Part shown: positions 36,832 through 46,372 of the stretch, in pieces | Numbering within the stretch: position 1 is the stretch's first letter | Layout: each line of letters starts with the position of its first letter | NCBI RefSeq assembly: GCF_001426645.1 | Contig: NZ_LMEX01000003.1 | Coordinates: 35,449-99,448, forward strand | Source: Rhodanobacter sp. Root480 | GTDB lineage: Bacteria; Pseudomonadota; Gammaproteobacteria; Xanthomonadales; Rhodanobacteraceae | DNA length: 64,000 nt | Direction: 5' to 3' | Made by a program: the position numbers and the translations under genes | The notes under the pieces: generated by a model | Told to the model about the DNA's origin: nothing | Seen by the model: only the letters and a program-made list of their open reading frames with translations | Databases searched by the model: none

Positions 36832-38025
36832 ATGCCTTCCCGACTCCCCGAACCCAGCGCCGACGAGCGCGCGCATTCCGACCATCTGCTGCAGCTGCTG
36901 CGCGAGATGATCGCCTCGCACGGGCCGCTGCCGTTTTCGCAATACATGGAGCGTTGTCTGTACGCGCCGGGGCTGGGCTACTACAGCGCCGGCCGCACCA
37001 AGTTCGGCGCCGCCGGCGACTTCGTCACCGCGCCCGAGCTGGGGCCGTTGTTTGCGCGCTGCGTGATCCACGCGTTGCAGCCCACGCTGGCGTCGCTGGG
37101 CGACGAGGCGGATTTCCTCGAGCTGGGCGGCGGCAGCGGTGCGTTTGCCGAAGCGGCCTTGTTGGCCTTCGCGGACAGCGGCACGCTGCCGCGTCATTAC
37201 CTGATTCTTGAGCCCAGCGCTGACCTGCGCGAGCGCCAGCGCGAACGCCTCGCCGCCAGCTTGCCGGCCGATCTGAATGCCCGCGTGCGCTGGTTGGATC
37301 GTCCGCCCGAGCAGGATTGGCGCGGCGTGCTGTTCGCCAACGAGGTGATCGACGCGCTGCCGGCGACGCGTTTCACGTTGCGCGACGGCGAGGTGTACGA
37401 GGAATACGTGGCGCTGGATGGCGAGGGCCGCCTGATGCGCGTCGATCGCCCCGCCGATGCACTGGTAGGTGGCGCCGTGCGCCATGTCGAGCGCGACATC
37501 GGCAACGAGTTCCCCGCCGGCTACCGCTCGGAAATCCTGCCGCAGCTGCCGTACTGGATCCAGGCCGTGGCCGGTTCGCTGGTGGCGGGCCTGATGCTGT
37601 TCATCGACTACGGCTACGTGCGCCGCGAGTTCTACCTGCCGCAGCGTGATGACGGCACGCTGATGGCGCATTACCGCCACCATGCGCACAACGATCCGCT
37701 GTACCTGCCGGGCCTGAACGACCTCACCGCCTCGGTCGATTTCACTGCGCTGGCCGAGGCCGGCAACAGCGCCGGCTTCTCCGTGGCCGCCTACCTGCCG
37801 CAGGCGCAGTTCCTGATCGGCGCCGGCCTGCAGGCCATCTTCGAGCACGAGCAGGCGCAGGCTGCGGACGAACACGCGCGCTACCGCCTGTCGCAGCAGG
37901 TCAAGACCTTGATGCTGCCCGACCAGATGGGCGAGCGCTTCCAGGCGATGCTGCTGGCGCGCGGACTCGATGTGCTGGCGTTGCCGGCCGAGCTGATGGC
38001 GGCCGACCAGGGCGGACGGCTTTGA
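36832..38025 (+). CDS. MidA/NDUFAF7-family SAM-dependent methyltransferase
   Basis: 397 aa. The SAM-binding loop FLELGGGSGAF is at 95-105. The N-terminal PFSQYMERCLYAPGLGYYS and the FVTAPELGPLF segment are hallmarks of the family, whose mitochondrial member methylates an Arg of complex I. The bacterial substrate is not established. ATG 36832 gives the family-like start; an in-frame Met 30 nt upstream is less likely. The stop overlaps the first possible start of the VanZ-like gene. Confidence 0.88.
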   Translation: MPSRLPEPSADERAHSDHLLQLLREMIASHGPLPFSQYMERCLYAPGLGYYSAGRTKFGAAGDFVTAPELGPLFARCVIHALQPTLASLGDEADFLELGGGSGAFAEAALLAFADSGTLPRHYLILEPSADLRERQRERLAASLPADLNARVRWLDRPPEQDWRGVLFANEVIDALPATRFTLRDGEVYEEYVALDGEGRLMRVDRPADALVGGAVRHVERDIGNEFPAGYRSEILPQLPYWIQAVAGSLVAGLMLFIDYGYVRREFYLPQRDDGTLMAHYRHHAHNDPLYLPGLNDLTASVDFTALAEAGNSAGFSVAAYLPQAQFLIGAGLQAIFEHEQAQAADEHARYRLSQQVKTLMLPDQMGERFQAMLLARGLDVLALPAELMAADQGGRL

Positions 38026-38033
38026 GCAAGGCG

Positions 38034-38053
38034 ATGGACGTCCAGACGTCCGG
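38034..38053. promoter_or_regulatory. Second met-box-like sequence
   Basis: ATGGACGTCCAGACGTCCGG contains two adjacent 8-mers, GGACGTCC and AGACGTCC, matching the palindrome at 18747-18774. It falls at the 3' end of the methyltransferase gene and overlaps the presumed start of the VanZ-like gene. Two copies 19 kb apart suggest a dispersed site or operator. Confidence 0.3.
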
Positions 38054-38444
38054 AAGGTTGCGTTGGCATGGGGCTTGGGTGGTGCTGGGCGGCGCGATCA
38101 TGCTGTTCGTGACATGGATGGCGCTGACGCCGGACCCGGGCATCACGTTGTCATTCACCTACGGCGACAAGCTGCTGCACGCCACCACTTTCTGCTGCCT
38201 GATGGGCTGGTGGGGCAATGTTTACCGCGGCCATCGCGCACGCGCTTGGACCGTGTTGGGCTGTCTCGCGTTCGGATTGTTCATCGAATTTGCGCAGTGG
38301 CTGGACCCGCCACGCGATGCCAGCGGTTGGGACGTGCTGGCCGATGTGGTCGGCGTGTTCGTGGGGTTGCTGTTGCTGCGCACGCCACTGGCCCGCGTGC
38401 TGGCGGGCATCGAAACGGCTGTTGGTCGCAGGCGCGCCCGGTGA
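38034..38444 (+). CDS. VanZ-like membrane protein
   Basis: 136 aa with three or four hydrophobic helices and VanZ-like features: a first helix followed by YGDKLLHATTFCCLMGWW, and FGLFIEFAQWLDPPRDASGWDVLADVVG. Function unknown; VanZ relatives affect glycopeptide sensitivity in Gram-positives. The start is unsure: ATG 38034 lies inside the met-box-like repeat; TTG 38022 would overlap the upstream stop; GTG 38079 begins at the first helix. Confidence 0.75.
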   Translation: MDVQTSGRLRWHGAWVVLGGAIMLFVTWMALTPDPGITLSFTYGDKLLHATTFCCLMGWWGNVYRGHRARAWTVLGCLAFGLFIEFAQWLDPPRDASGWDVLADVVGVFVGLLLLRTPLARVLAGIETAVGRRRAR

Positions 38445-38471
38445 GGGGTCAGCGCGCCCACACGCCTGGCG

Positions 38472-40649
38472 TCATCGCCTGCCGCTACTGGCAGCCGCGG
38501 CAGGCGCGGTGACGGTCGGTGGTGTCAGTGGCTGCACCGGTAGGGCGTCGTCCGGCCGGCGCACCAGCTTGCCGCGTTTGAACAGGTCGCTGGCGACCTG
38601 GTAGTAGGCGATCGTCTGGGCGATCTGCTCCTCGTTCTGCGGTGTGATGGCGGCGCCGTCGCCGGTGACGTAATCCGGCTTCATCTGCTCCAGCTTGCGG
38701 CCGGGTTCCAGCACGGTGAGCACGTCATTGTGCAGATAGCCCAGCTTTTCGTAGGTGGCCGGGAAAGCGCGTTCGCGGCCCGGTTCCAGCTGGAACACGT
38801 CGTAGCCGAAGAAGCGCGAGCGGTAGCTGAAGTCGAGCAGGCCCAGCAACGTGGGGGCGATGTCGATCTGGCTGGTCAGCCGTTCGACCCGCTGCGGCTT
38901 GATGTGCGCCGGCGCGTAGATCCACAGCGGGATGTGGTAGCGGTTCACCGGCACGCTGGTCTTGCCCGCGCTGGAGGCGCAGTGGTCGGCGGTGATCACG
39001 AACACGGTGTCGTTGAAATACGGCTTCGCCCGCGCCCGCTTGATGAAATCACCGATCGACCAGTCGGTGTACGCCACCGCGCCGGCGCGGGTGTGCTCTG
39101 CCTGCTTCACCCGGCCTTCGGGGAAGGTGTACGGGCGGTGGTTGGAGGTGGTCATGATGTGCAGGAAGAAGGGTTTTCCCGCCGCGTGGATCTGGTCCAT
39201 CTGGCCCAGCGCCAGCGTGTACATATCCTCGTCAGCCACGCCCCACACGTTTTCGCTGTGGATCGTGGCGCTCTTCGGGATGTCGCGACGGTCGACCGTG
39301 CGGTAGCCGTTGCTGCCGAAGAACTGGTTCATGTTGTCGAACTCGCCGTAACCGCCGTAGACGAAGTCCGACTGGTAGCCGCGGTCGTTGAAGATGTCCG
39401 CCAGCGAGAACAGGTTTTCGTTGTGCTTTTCCTTCAGCAGCGAGTCGCCGGGCGTGGGCGGCACCGACAGCGACAACGCTTCCAGCCCGCGCACGGTGCG
39501 CGTGCCGTTGGCGTAGAGGTTGTCGAAGAACATGCTCTGGCCGACCAGCGAGTCGAGATACGGCGTGATGCCTTCCTTGTTGCCGAACGTGGCCAGGTAA
39601 TCGCCGGACAGGCTTTCCACGCTGATCAGCACCACGTTGAGGTGCCGCTCCGGCCCGGCATGGCGGATCGCGCGGGTGAGGTCGCGCGGGTCGTCGCTGA
39701 CATAGGTGGCGTCGGGCGTCTTCAGCATCTCGCGTACGCGGCGGAACGCTTCGTCCTCCGGCAGGGTGCGGTAGAACTTCGCGTAGTCGAGATGGCTGCT
39801 GCGGAACGCGTTGAAGAACTGGTAGATGCCGTTGCCGGCCAGTTCGTTGACGTAGTTGTTGCCGGTGCGGTCCTTCATGCCGCCGTTCACCGCGGCGACC
39901 GAGATGATGGTCAGCACCAGCCACAGCAGCGCCACCTTGCCGCGCTGCCAGAAGCGGCTGCCGTCATCGCGCGCGCGCAGGCCGCGCCGGCTGATCGCGA
40001 ACAGCACCAGCGCGCCGACCACCAGCAGAGCCAGCCAGCGGTCGATCGGATACGACTCGCGGATATTGCCGATCACCTCGGTGGTGTAGACCAGATAGTC
40101 CACCGCGATGAAATTGAAGCGCACGCTGAACTCGTTCCAGAACACCAGTTCGGACGCCGCCACGAACAGCAGCCCGTACAGCAACAGCAGCGCGAAGCCG
40201 TACAGCACCCACTGGCCGGCACGCGAGGTATAGGTGAACGCGGTCAGTGGCAGCACGAACAGGAATGGCAGGATCGCCGGCCAGGTGGTCCTCAAGGTGG
40301 CGTGGTACATCAGGTGCAGCACCACCAGGCAGAGGGCGCAGGTCAGCACCAGCGCGGCGGCGCACAGCAGCCAGCGCCGCAGCCCGTGCATGCGTCCGGT
40401 CCGCGTCGGCACCAGCCACAGGAACAGCACCATCGGCCAGGCCACGTAGATGAAGGTGATCAGGTCGTAGCCCAGCCCGACGCCGAAGGCGTAGAGCAGG
40501 TTGCCCGGCGTGTGCGGCACTTCCGCGCCGGACATCACCAGCAACACCACCCGGGTGACGAACGCGATCGCCAGGAAGACGATGCCCAGCCACAGCAGCG
40601 GGCGGAAACGCTGGCGCAATGTTGAAGAGGGCGGGTAGGTGCGCGACAC
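38472..40649 (-). CDS. LTA synthase/sulfatase family membrane protein
   Basis: 725 aa. Five or six N-terminal helices (to about residue 265), a linker, then a periplasmic alkaline phosphatase-type domain: metal ligand VLISVESLSGDY, candidate nucleophile Thr383 or Thr385 in NGTRTVRGLEAL, FLHIMTTSNHRPY and FVITADHCAS. Such enzymes transfer phosphoglycerol or phosphoethanolamine to surface glycans. I chose GTG 40649 because GGAG sits 7 nt before it; the frame extends only 15 nt further upstream. The C-terminal 60 residues are Pro/Ala-rich. Confidence 0.87.
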   Translation of the reverse strand: MSRTYPPSSTLRQRFRPLLWLGIVFLAIAFVTRVVLLVMSGAEVPHTPGNLLYAFGVGLGYDLITFIYVAWPMVLFLWLVPTRTGRMHGLRRWLLCAAALVLTCALCLVVLHLMYHATLRTTWPAILPFLFVLPLTAFTYTSRAGQWVLYGFALLLLYGLLFVAASELVFWNEFSVRFNFIAVDYLVYTTEVIGNIRESYPIDRWLALLVVGALVLFAISRRGLRARDDGSRFWQRGKVALLWLVLTIISVAAVNGGMKDRTGNNYVNELAGNGIYQFFNAFRSSHLDYAKFYRTLPEDEAFRRVREMLKTPDATYVSDDPRDLTRAIRHAGPERHLNVVLISVESLSGDYLATFGNKEGITPYLDSLVGQSMFFDNLYANGTRTVRGLEALSLSVPPTPGDSLLKEKHNENLFSLADIFNDRGYQSDFVYGGYGEFDNMNQFFGSNGYRTVDRRDIPKSATIHSENVWGVADEDMYTLALGQMDQIHAAGKPFFLHIMTTSNHRPYTFPEGRVKQAEHTRAGAVAYTDWSIGDFIKRARAKPYFNDTVFVITADHCASSAGKTSVPVNRYHIPLWIYAPAHIKPQRVERLTSQIDIAPTLLGLLDFSYRSRFFGYDVFQLEPGRERAFPATYEKLGYLHNDVLTVLEPGRKLEQMKPDYVTGDGAAITPQNEEQIAQTIAYYQVASDLFKRGKLVRRPDDALPVQPLTPPTVTAPAAAASSGRR

Positions 40650-40721
40650 GGGCAGCTCCAGCAAGCGTGGGGTTGATCGGCGTCCCGGGCGGGCGATCAG
40701 TGTTGCGGCTTTATAGCGCGA

Positions 40722-41957
40722 TCAGCTTGCTGGAAGCTTAGTTTTCACCGTGGCGATGGCGTCGATGCGCGCCCGCTCCATCGCCGCGCCGATGGCCGGC
40801 CCGGCCAGGCCTTGCGCCACGAACGCGGAAGCATTGACGGCGGCGGCCGCGGCGCAGGCCTCGCGCAGGTAATCCGCTTGCGGGTAAGCGTCGTCCTGGT
40901 GACCGAGGCGGCCACGCTTGTCGGCCATGCAGGCGGCCAGGAAAGCGTCCAGTCGCGCCGGGCGCCGCAAGGCATCCAGCGAGGACAGCAATTTGGCCAC
41001 GGTGGCCGGTTTCAGTTCGAACGCGCGATGCGCATTCAGATGCTCGCGGCACACCGCCTCGGCCAGCGCAGCATGTTCGGTGGGCACCTTCAATCGCGCC
41101 GCCAGCTGGCGCAGCGGGGCCAACCCGCGTTGTTCGTGGCCGATGTGGCGGGGCAGCGCATCGGCCGGCGTCAACGCCTTGCCCAGGTCGTGGGTGAGCG
41201 CGCAGAAGCCGACCAGGTCGTTGCGCGGCGCCAGTTTCGCGGCGGCATCCAGCACCATTTCCACGTGCACGCCGGTGTCGATTTCCGGGTGGAACTCGGC
41301 GCGCTGCGGCACGCCATACAGCGCATCCACCTCGGGAAACAGCACGCGCAGCGCGCCGGCTTCGCGCAGCACGCGCAGGAAGGCCGAAGGTCGCGGCTCG
41401 GTCAGCGCCTTGCGCGTTTCCGCCCACACGCGCTCCGGCACCAGGTGATCGACCTCGCCATCGCGCACCATCTGCTGCATCAGGGCCATGGTTTCGGCGG
41501 CCACGGTGAAACCCAGCGGCGCGAAGCGGGCGGCGAAACGGGCCACGCGCAGCACCCGCACCGGGTCTTCCACGAACGCCGGCGACACGTGGCGCAACAC
41601 CCGCGCCTCGATATCGCGCACGCCATCGAACGGGTCGGTCAATGCGCCGTGTTCGTCGCGCGCGATCGCGTTGATGGTGAGGTCGCGGCGCGCCAGATCC
41701 TGCTCCAGCGTCACCGTGGCGTCGGCCTGGAATACAAAGCCGTGATAGCCGCGACCAGTCTTGCGCTCGGTGCGCGCCAGCGCGTATTCCTCGCCCGTGT
41801 CCGGGTGCAGGAACACGGGAAAGTCCTTGCCCACCGGCCGGTAACCCAGCGCCAGCAGGTCGTCCGGCGTGGCCCCGACCACTACGTGGTCATGGTCCAC
41901 CACCGGTCGGTCCAGCAGGGCATCGCGGACGGCGCCGCCGACAAGATAGATACGCAT
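40722..41957 (-). CDS. cca: Multifunctional CCA tRNA nucleotidyltransferase
   Basis: 411 aa. It adds or repairs the CCA end of tRNAs. The N-terminus [12 protein letters not shown], the catalytic pair Asp21 and Asp23 (VDHDHVV), the [13 protein letters not shown] segment and [16 protein letters not shown] define a class II enzyme. An HD phosphohydrolase domain ([10 protein letters not shown]) follows, as in E. coli Cca. Start at ATG 41957; the frame is open 39 nt further but the family start is clear. Confidence 0.95.
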   Translation of the reverse strand: MRIYLVGGAVRDALLDRPVVDHDHVVVGATPDDLLALGYRPVGKDFPVFLHPDTGEEYALARTERKTGRGYHGFVFQADATVTLEQDLARRDLTINAIARDEHGALTDPFDGVRDIEARVLRHVSPAFVEDPVRVLRVARFAARFAPLGFTVAAETMALMQQMVRDGEVDHLVPERVWAETRKALTEPRPSAFLRVLREAGALRVLFPEVDALYGVPQRAEFHPEIDTGVHVEMVLDAAAKLAPRNDLVGFCALTHDLGKALTPADALPRHIGHEQRGLAPLRQLAARLKVPTEHAALAEAVCREHLNAHRAFELKPATVAKLLSSLDALRRPARLDAFLAACMADKRGRLGHQDDAYPQADYLREACAAAAAVNASAFVAQGLAGPAIGAAMERARIDAIATVKTKLPAS

Positions 41958-42001
41958 GCCGCGATCTTGCCACGCGCCGCGCATGCGCATCGTCATGGTG
42001 T

Positions 42002-43186
42002 TCAGCGGGCGGCGTAGATGAAGCCGTCGTCGCTACCGAAATACACGCTGCCGTCGTGCACCGCGGGCGACGAGTAGACCGTGCCTTCGGTGGACACGTA
42101 GCCCAGCAGTTTGCCGGTGGGTCGGTCCAGCGCCACCAGCTCGCCATCGCATAAGCCCACGTACACGGCCTTGCCGACCACCACCGGCGAGGAAAACACG
42201 CGCCCGCGGGCATCGAACGACCATTGCTGCTTGCCGCTGGCCGCATCGACCGCCAGCACGGTATGCGCATCGGAAGTGCCGACGTAGACCGCGCCGTCGG
42301 CCACCGCGGGGCTGGAGATCACCCATGAGCCCTGGTTGTCGAACGCCCAGCGCTTGGTGCCGGTGCGGGTATCCAGCGCGTAGAGAAAGCCATCGCGACT
42401 GCCGAAATACACCGTGCCGCCGGCCACGGCGGGTGACGATTGCACTTCGCCCAGCGGAAACTGGGCATTGCCCGCGGTCTTGAACGTCCAGCGCGGTTTG
42501 CCATTGCGGGCGTCCAGCGCGTAGAGCTTGCCATCCATGCTGCCGGCGTAGACCACGCCATCGGCCACCGCTGGCGTAGCACGCACGCGGGCCTGGGTCT
42601 GGAACGACCACAACGGCTTGCCGTCAGCCGTGTCGAGCGCGTACACGCGGCCATCGGCGCTGCCCACGTACACCACGCCGTCGGCCACGACGGGCGAGGA
42701 CTGGTAGAAATCCCAGCCCATGTACGGCGGCGGCAACGGCTTGCCGGTGCGGAACGTCCAGCGCGATTTGCCGCTGGCAGCGTCGACGGCGTGGATCGTG
42801 CCATCGCCGGCGGCGACGTAGACCGAGGTGGCATCGGTGGCCGGCGAGGAGGTTAGTTCGCCGTCGGTGTGGAACGTCCACTTCTTCTTGCCGTCGACCG
42901 CGCCCAGCGCGTACAGGTTGCCGTCGTGGCTGCCGACGTAGACGGTGTCGTGTGCCACCACCGGGCTGGAGCGGTTCAATCGACCGGTATGGAACTTCCA
43001 CGCCGGTGCGATGAGCTCGGGCGCGTTGGCATTCAGCAGCGCATCGCGCCAGCCACTGGTGGCGCACACGCCACTGCGCTCGGGGGTGCAGCCGAACATG
43101 CCCGCCCGCGCCGCCGACGTGCACAGCACGCCGCCCCACGCCACGGTGGCCAGCACCAGCATTCGCATCCAGGAGCTCGATGACAT
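42002..43186 (-). CDS. PQQ-like beta-propeller repeat protein, exported
   Basis: 394 aa. A signal peptide (residues 1-28, ends ARA) precedes seven or eight copies of a roughly 40-residue repeat such as [17 protein letters not shown] followed by VYALD-x-x-x-G-K-x-x-W-x-F. This is the BamB/PQQ propeller fold. There is no lipobox, so it is probably a soluble periplasmic protein and not BamB itself. ATG 43186 has AAGGGG upstream. Repeats are nearly identical to each other, suggesting recent expansion. Confidence 0.88.
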   Translation of the reverse strand: MSSSSWMRMLVLATVAWGGVLCTSAARAGMFGCTPERSGVCATSGWRDALLNANAPELIAPAWKFHTGRLNRSSPVVAHDTVYVGSHDGNLYALGAVDGKKKWTFHTDGELTSSPATDATSVYVAAGDGTIHAVDAASGKSRWTFRTGKPLPPPYMGWDFYQSSPVVADGVVYVGSADGRVYALDTADGKPLWSFQTQARVRATPAVADGVVYAGSMDGKLYALDARNGKPRWTFKTAGNAQFPLGEVQSSPAVAGGTVYFGSRDGFLYALDTRTGTKRWAFDNQGSWVISSPAVADGAVYVGTSDAHTVLAVDAASGKQQWSFDARGRVFSSPVVVGKAVYVGLCDGELVALDRPTGKLLGYVSTEGTVYSSPAVHDGSVYFGSDDGFIYAAR

Positions 43187-43257
43187 TCGTGTAAACCCCT
43201 TCAGGTGGTTCCCGGCAGACGGCCTGCCGAAAAGTGCCCCACTGTGTGGCAGGCGCC

Positions 43258-44196
43258 TCAGCGGCGCAACGAACGCGCGGCCGACAGCCGTCGTTGCCGC
43301 GCGGAGGCCGTCAGCAGCCGTGGCAGCCAGGGGGCGAACGCCTGTGGCGTGATGCCCAGCATGGCGTAGCCGTCGTTCTTGCCCACCGAATCGGTGCGCA
43401 GCGAGCGGAAGTTGTCCAGCGAGAAGGGTTTGCCCGGCAGCAGTTCGGCCAGTTGCGCCTGCAGCCGGCCGAGGCCGTCGGGCAGTGCGAGGATCGGCGT
43501 ACGGCGCCCACTGGCGTCGCGGATCAGTCGCACGATCTCGCCCAGTGAAAACACATCGGGCCCGTAAAGCTCGAAGCAGCGCTGGCGGCCGAGCGCCGGG
43601 TTGTCGACGCAGCGGGCGATGGCCGCGGCCACGTCGCCCACCCAGGTCGGCGCCAGCCGCGCCTGGGCGCGCGCCAGCGGCAGCACCGGCAGCTGACGCA
43701 GCAGGCGGCCGAACCGGTTCACCAGGCCATCGCCTTCGCCGAACATCACGCTGGGCTGGTACAGGGTCCAGTCCAGGCCGGACTGGCGCACGCGTGCCTC
43801 CATCTGGCCGCGCGATTTCAGGTAGTTGGACAGGCCCTGGCCGGCCTTCAGCGCGCTCATCTGGTGCAGCCGGGTCACGCCGTTGGCGCGGCAGGCCTCG
43901 ATCACTTTCTCGACCAGTTCCACGTGCACGTGCTCGAAGCTGTGGATGCCGCGCGGGTTGAGGATGCCGACCAGGTTGATCACGGCATCGGCGCCGGCCA
44001 GCTCGCGCTGCAGGACAGCCGGATCGTGCGCGTCGGCGCTGCGCACCTGCACCCCGGGCAGCACGCCGAGCTCGCGATGCTGCTCGCGGTTGCGGCTCAG
44101 CACCACGACGCGGTGGCCATCGGCGGCCAGTCGCGGCACCAGGTGGCGGCCGACGAAACCGGTGCCGCCGAGCACGACGAGTTGTTGGGCGGGCAT
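43258..44196 (-). CDS. NDUFA9-like NAD(P)-binding protein
   Basis: 312-aa extended short-chain dehydrogenase-like protein. Cofactor loop VVLGGTGFVGRHLV at 7-20 and SALKAGQGLSNYLKSRGQ in place of the catalytic YxxxK region. It matches the complex I NDUFA9 subunit family of bacteria, whose members act as atypical SDRs without a known reaction. It follows slt by 2 nt (TGA-GC-ATG), so both are likely co-transcribed. Confidence 0.85.
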   Translation of the reverse strand: MPAQQLVVLGGTGFVGRHLVPRLAADGHRVVVLSRNREQHRELGVLPGVQVRSADAHDPAVLQRELAGADAVINLVGILNPRGIHSFEHVHVELVEKVIEACRANGVTRLHQMSALKAGQGLSNYLKSRGQMEARVRQSGLDWTLYQPSVMFGEGDGLVNRFGRLLRQLPVLPLARAQARLAPTWVGDVAAAIARCVDNPALGRQRCFELYGPDVFSLGEIVRLIRDASGRRTPILALPDGLGRLQAQLAELLPGKPFSLDNFRSLRTDSVGKNDGYAMLGITPQAFAPWLPRLLTASARQRRLSAARSLRR

Positions 44197-44198
44197 GC

Positions 44199-46250
44199 TC
44201 AACGCCCGTCGGCTGAGGTGGCGACCGGCGCGGCGGCGGACGTTGCCGCCGCCGGTGCCGTGCTGGCCGGGCAGCTGATGGCCTTGCGCGCGGCGTTCGC
44301 CGCCGCTGTCGCATACGGCTGGCCGATGGTGCTGAGGCGGGTCGTCAGCGGAATCACGGTGCCGTTGAGGCGCCAGTCGTAGATCACGCTGAACGCCATC
44401 ACGCGGGCCACGTATTCGCGCGTTTCCTTGAACGGGATGCTGGCGATGAAGACGTCCGGCGCCAGCGTGCCGCGCGCGGCCAGCCACTGGTCGACGCGGT
44501 TGGGACCGGCGTTGTACGCGGCGCTGGCCAGCCATGGCGAACCGTCGAAACGCGACGCCATATGGGCCAGATAACGCGTGCCCAGCGCGATGTTGGTGAC
44601 CGGGTCGTAGAGGGTGTCGCCGCCGCCCCAGCTCATGCCGTTGCGCCGTGCCACCAGCGCGCCGGTGCTGGGCAGCAACTGCATCAGTCCGCGCGCATCG
44701 GCGCCGGAGCGGGCGTCGCTCATCCAGGCGCTTTCCGCGCGCAGGATGCCGTAGGCCCACGCCGGATCGATCCCGGCTGCTTCGGCCTGGGGCACCAGGC
44801 CATCTTGGCTGGCCAGCGGGAAACGCAGGTCGTACAGGCGCAAGGCGTCACCACTGCTGAAGGCGAACACGGCGCGGTCGTACCAGCCGCGCTGGTTGGC
44901 GAGCGCGGCGGCCGCACGCACGGTGGCCTGATCGGCGCCTTGCAGGGCGCGGTTCCATTCGCGCCGCGCCGGTTTCGGCAGGTCGACCGCGAACAGCTCC
45001 AGCGCGCGTTGCAGCCCCGGCCGTGCCAGCAGAGCGGCCTGCTGTGCGGGGTCGTCGGCCAGCGTCAGCGGGCAGATGGCGTACGGCTGGCCCAGCTCGT
45101 CGGCGGCCAGGAAACCGAAGAAGGTCGCTTCGTCCGCCAACGTCTTGAACTGATTTTTCGCCTCGGCGGCATCGCCTTGTGCGGCCAGCGCGCGGCCATG
45201 GAAATAGCGCCATTCGCCGTCCTGGCGCAGCGTCGCCGGCATCGCCTCGATTGCCGCGATCACCGCCGGCCAGTTCTGTCGCGCCAGCGCCACGCGGGCG
45301 CGCCACTCGAAGGTGGCGTCGGTTTGCGCGGCAGGCGGCAGGGCGATCAGCCGTGCCAGCGCGCGGTCGTCGAAATCGGTGGCGTGGAACAGCGCCAGCG
45401 TGGCGAGAATGTGGTTGCGCTGGGCCTCGCTGAACGGGAAGCGGCCTTGCAGCGTCTGCCAGCCCGCGTCGGCACTGGTGGACTGGCGTCGTGCCAGCCG
45501 CGTCAGGGCCAGCGTCGCGGCCCGGGTGTTGCGCTCACTGCTGGTCCAGCCGGATGCGGCGGCCACGGCGGCGGCCGGGTCGCGCCAGGCCTGCGCCAGG
45601 TGCAGCGCGGTGGGCTGATCGGCGGCAGGCAGCCAGGATGCCAGGCTGGCGACGGTGCCGGCCTTGCCGGCGTCGGCGGCGCGATCGATCCGATCCCACA
45701 AGCGCGCCGTGGTCAGCAGGCCCTGGTCGTGCGCGGCGCTCAGCACCGGATCGCAAGCGCCGGGCAGGTCGGGCTTGGCCCACAACGCGGCCAGGTCGCG
45801 CTGGAAATCGAGCGTGCCGCCGCCGGCCAGGCTGGCCTGCAGCGCGTTGCAGGCCAGCGCGTCGCCCAGGCCGGGCTGGTACAGCGCGGTAAAGTCGGCC
45901 CAGTCCTCGCGTCGCGCCAGCTCGCGCAGGAAATCGCGGCGCAGGTCGGCGGCGGGGATGAGGTCGGGGTAGCTCGCCAGATAATCCTCGACTGCGGCGC
46001 GGTCGATCAGGCGGATGTCGTGTTCCAGCGCCGCGGCCGGCAGGTACGGGTACAGCGGGTAGTCGTGCAGGCCGGCCGCCAGCGTACGCCAGCCGGGATC
46101 GCCCTGACTGGCGGCGGCGTAGGCCTGCTTGAACGCGGTGCGCTGCGCATCGATGGAGGCCGCGGCCTGCGCCTGTGGCATGGCCAGCAAAGCACCGGCC
46201 GCTGCCAGCAACCCGCAGATAAAGCGCCGTGGCGCTGCACTCAAAAACAT
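44199..46250 (-). CDS. slt: Soluble lytic murein transglycosylase
   Basis: 683-aa exported enzyme cleaving peptidoglycan with 1,6-anhydro ends. Signal peptide, a long alpha-helical superhelix (Slt70 U and L domains, about 30-480), then the lysozyme-like domain with catalytic Glu506 in ILRAESAW, and GLMQLLPSTG and AYNAGP motifs. A Pro/Ala-rich tail ends the protein. ATG 46250 has AGGAG 8 nt upstream; a longer open frame begins at 46349 in the intergenic space and lacks a signal. Confidence 0.93.
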   Translation of the reverse strand: MFLSAAPRRFICGLLAAAGALLAMPQAQAAASIDAQRTAFKQAYAAASQGDPGWRTLAAGLHDYPLYPYLPAAALEHDIRLIDRAAVEDYLASYPDLIPAADLRRDFLRELARREDWADFTALYQPGLGDALACNALQASLAGGGTLDFQRDLAALWAKPDLPGACDPVLSAAHDQGLLTTARLWDRIDRAADAGKAGTVASLASWLPAADQPTALHLAQAWRDPAAAVAAASGWTSSERNTRAATLALTRLARRQSTSADAGWQTLQGRFPFSEAQRNHILATLALFHATDFDDRALARLIALPPAAQTDATFEWRARVALARQNWPAVIAAIEAMPATLRQDGEWRYFHGRALAAQGDAAEAKNQFKTLADEATFFGFLAADELGQPYAICPLTLADDPAQQAALLARPGLQRALELFAVDLPKPARREWNRALQGADQATVRAAAALANQRGWYDRAVFAFSSGDALRLYDLRFPLASQDGLVPQAEAAGIDPAWAYGILRAESAWMSDARSGADARGLMQLLPSTGALVARRNGMSWGGGDTLYDPVTNIALGTRYLAHMASRFDGSPWLASAAYNAGPNRVDQWLAARGTLAPDVFIASIPFKETREYVARVMAFSVIYDWRLNGTVIPLTTRLSTIGQPYATAAANAARKAISCPASTAPAAATSAAAPVATSADGR

Positions 46251-46372
46251 GGAAGCTCCTCTTTGGCCGATCCCCAGTGTAGTGGATGCGTCCCGTACCG
46301 CCGCCGTGAAGGCCGTGGTGCCGGCGCTGCTAAACTGGCGCGCTCCCACGCTTCAACCCACCAAGGACCGGC

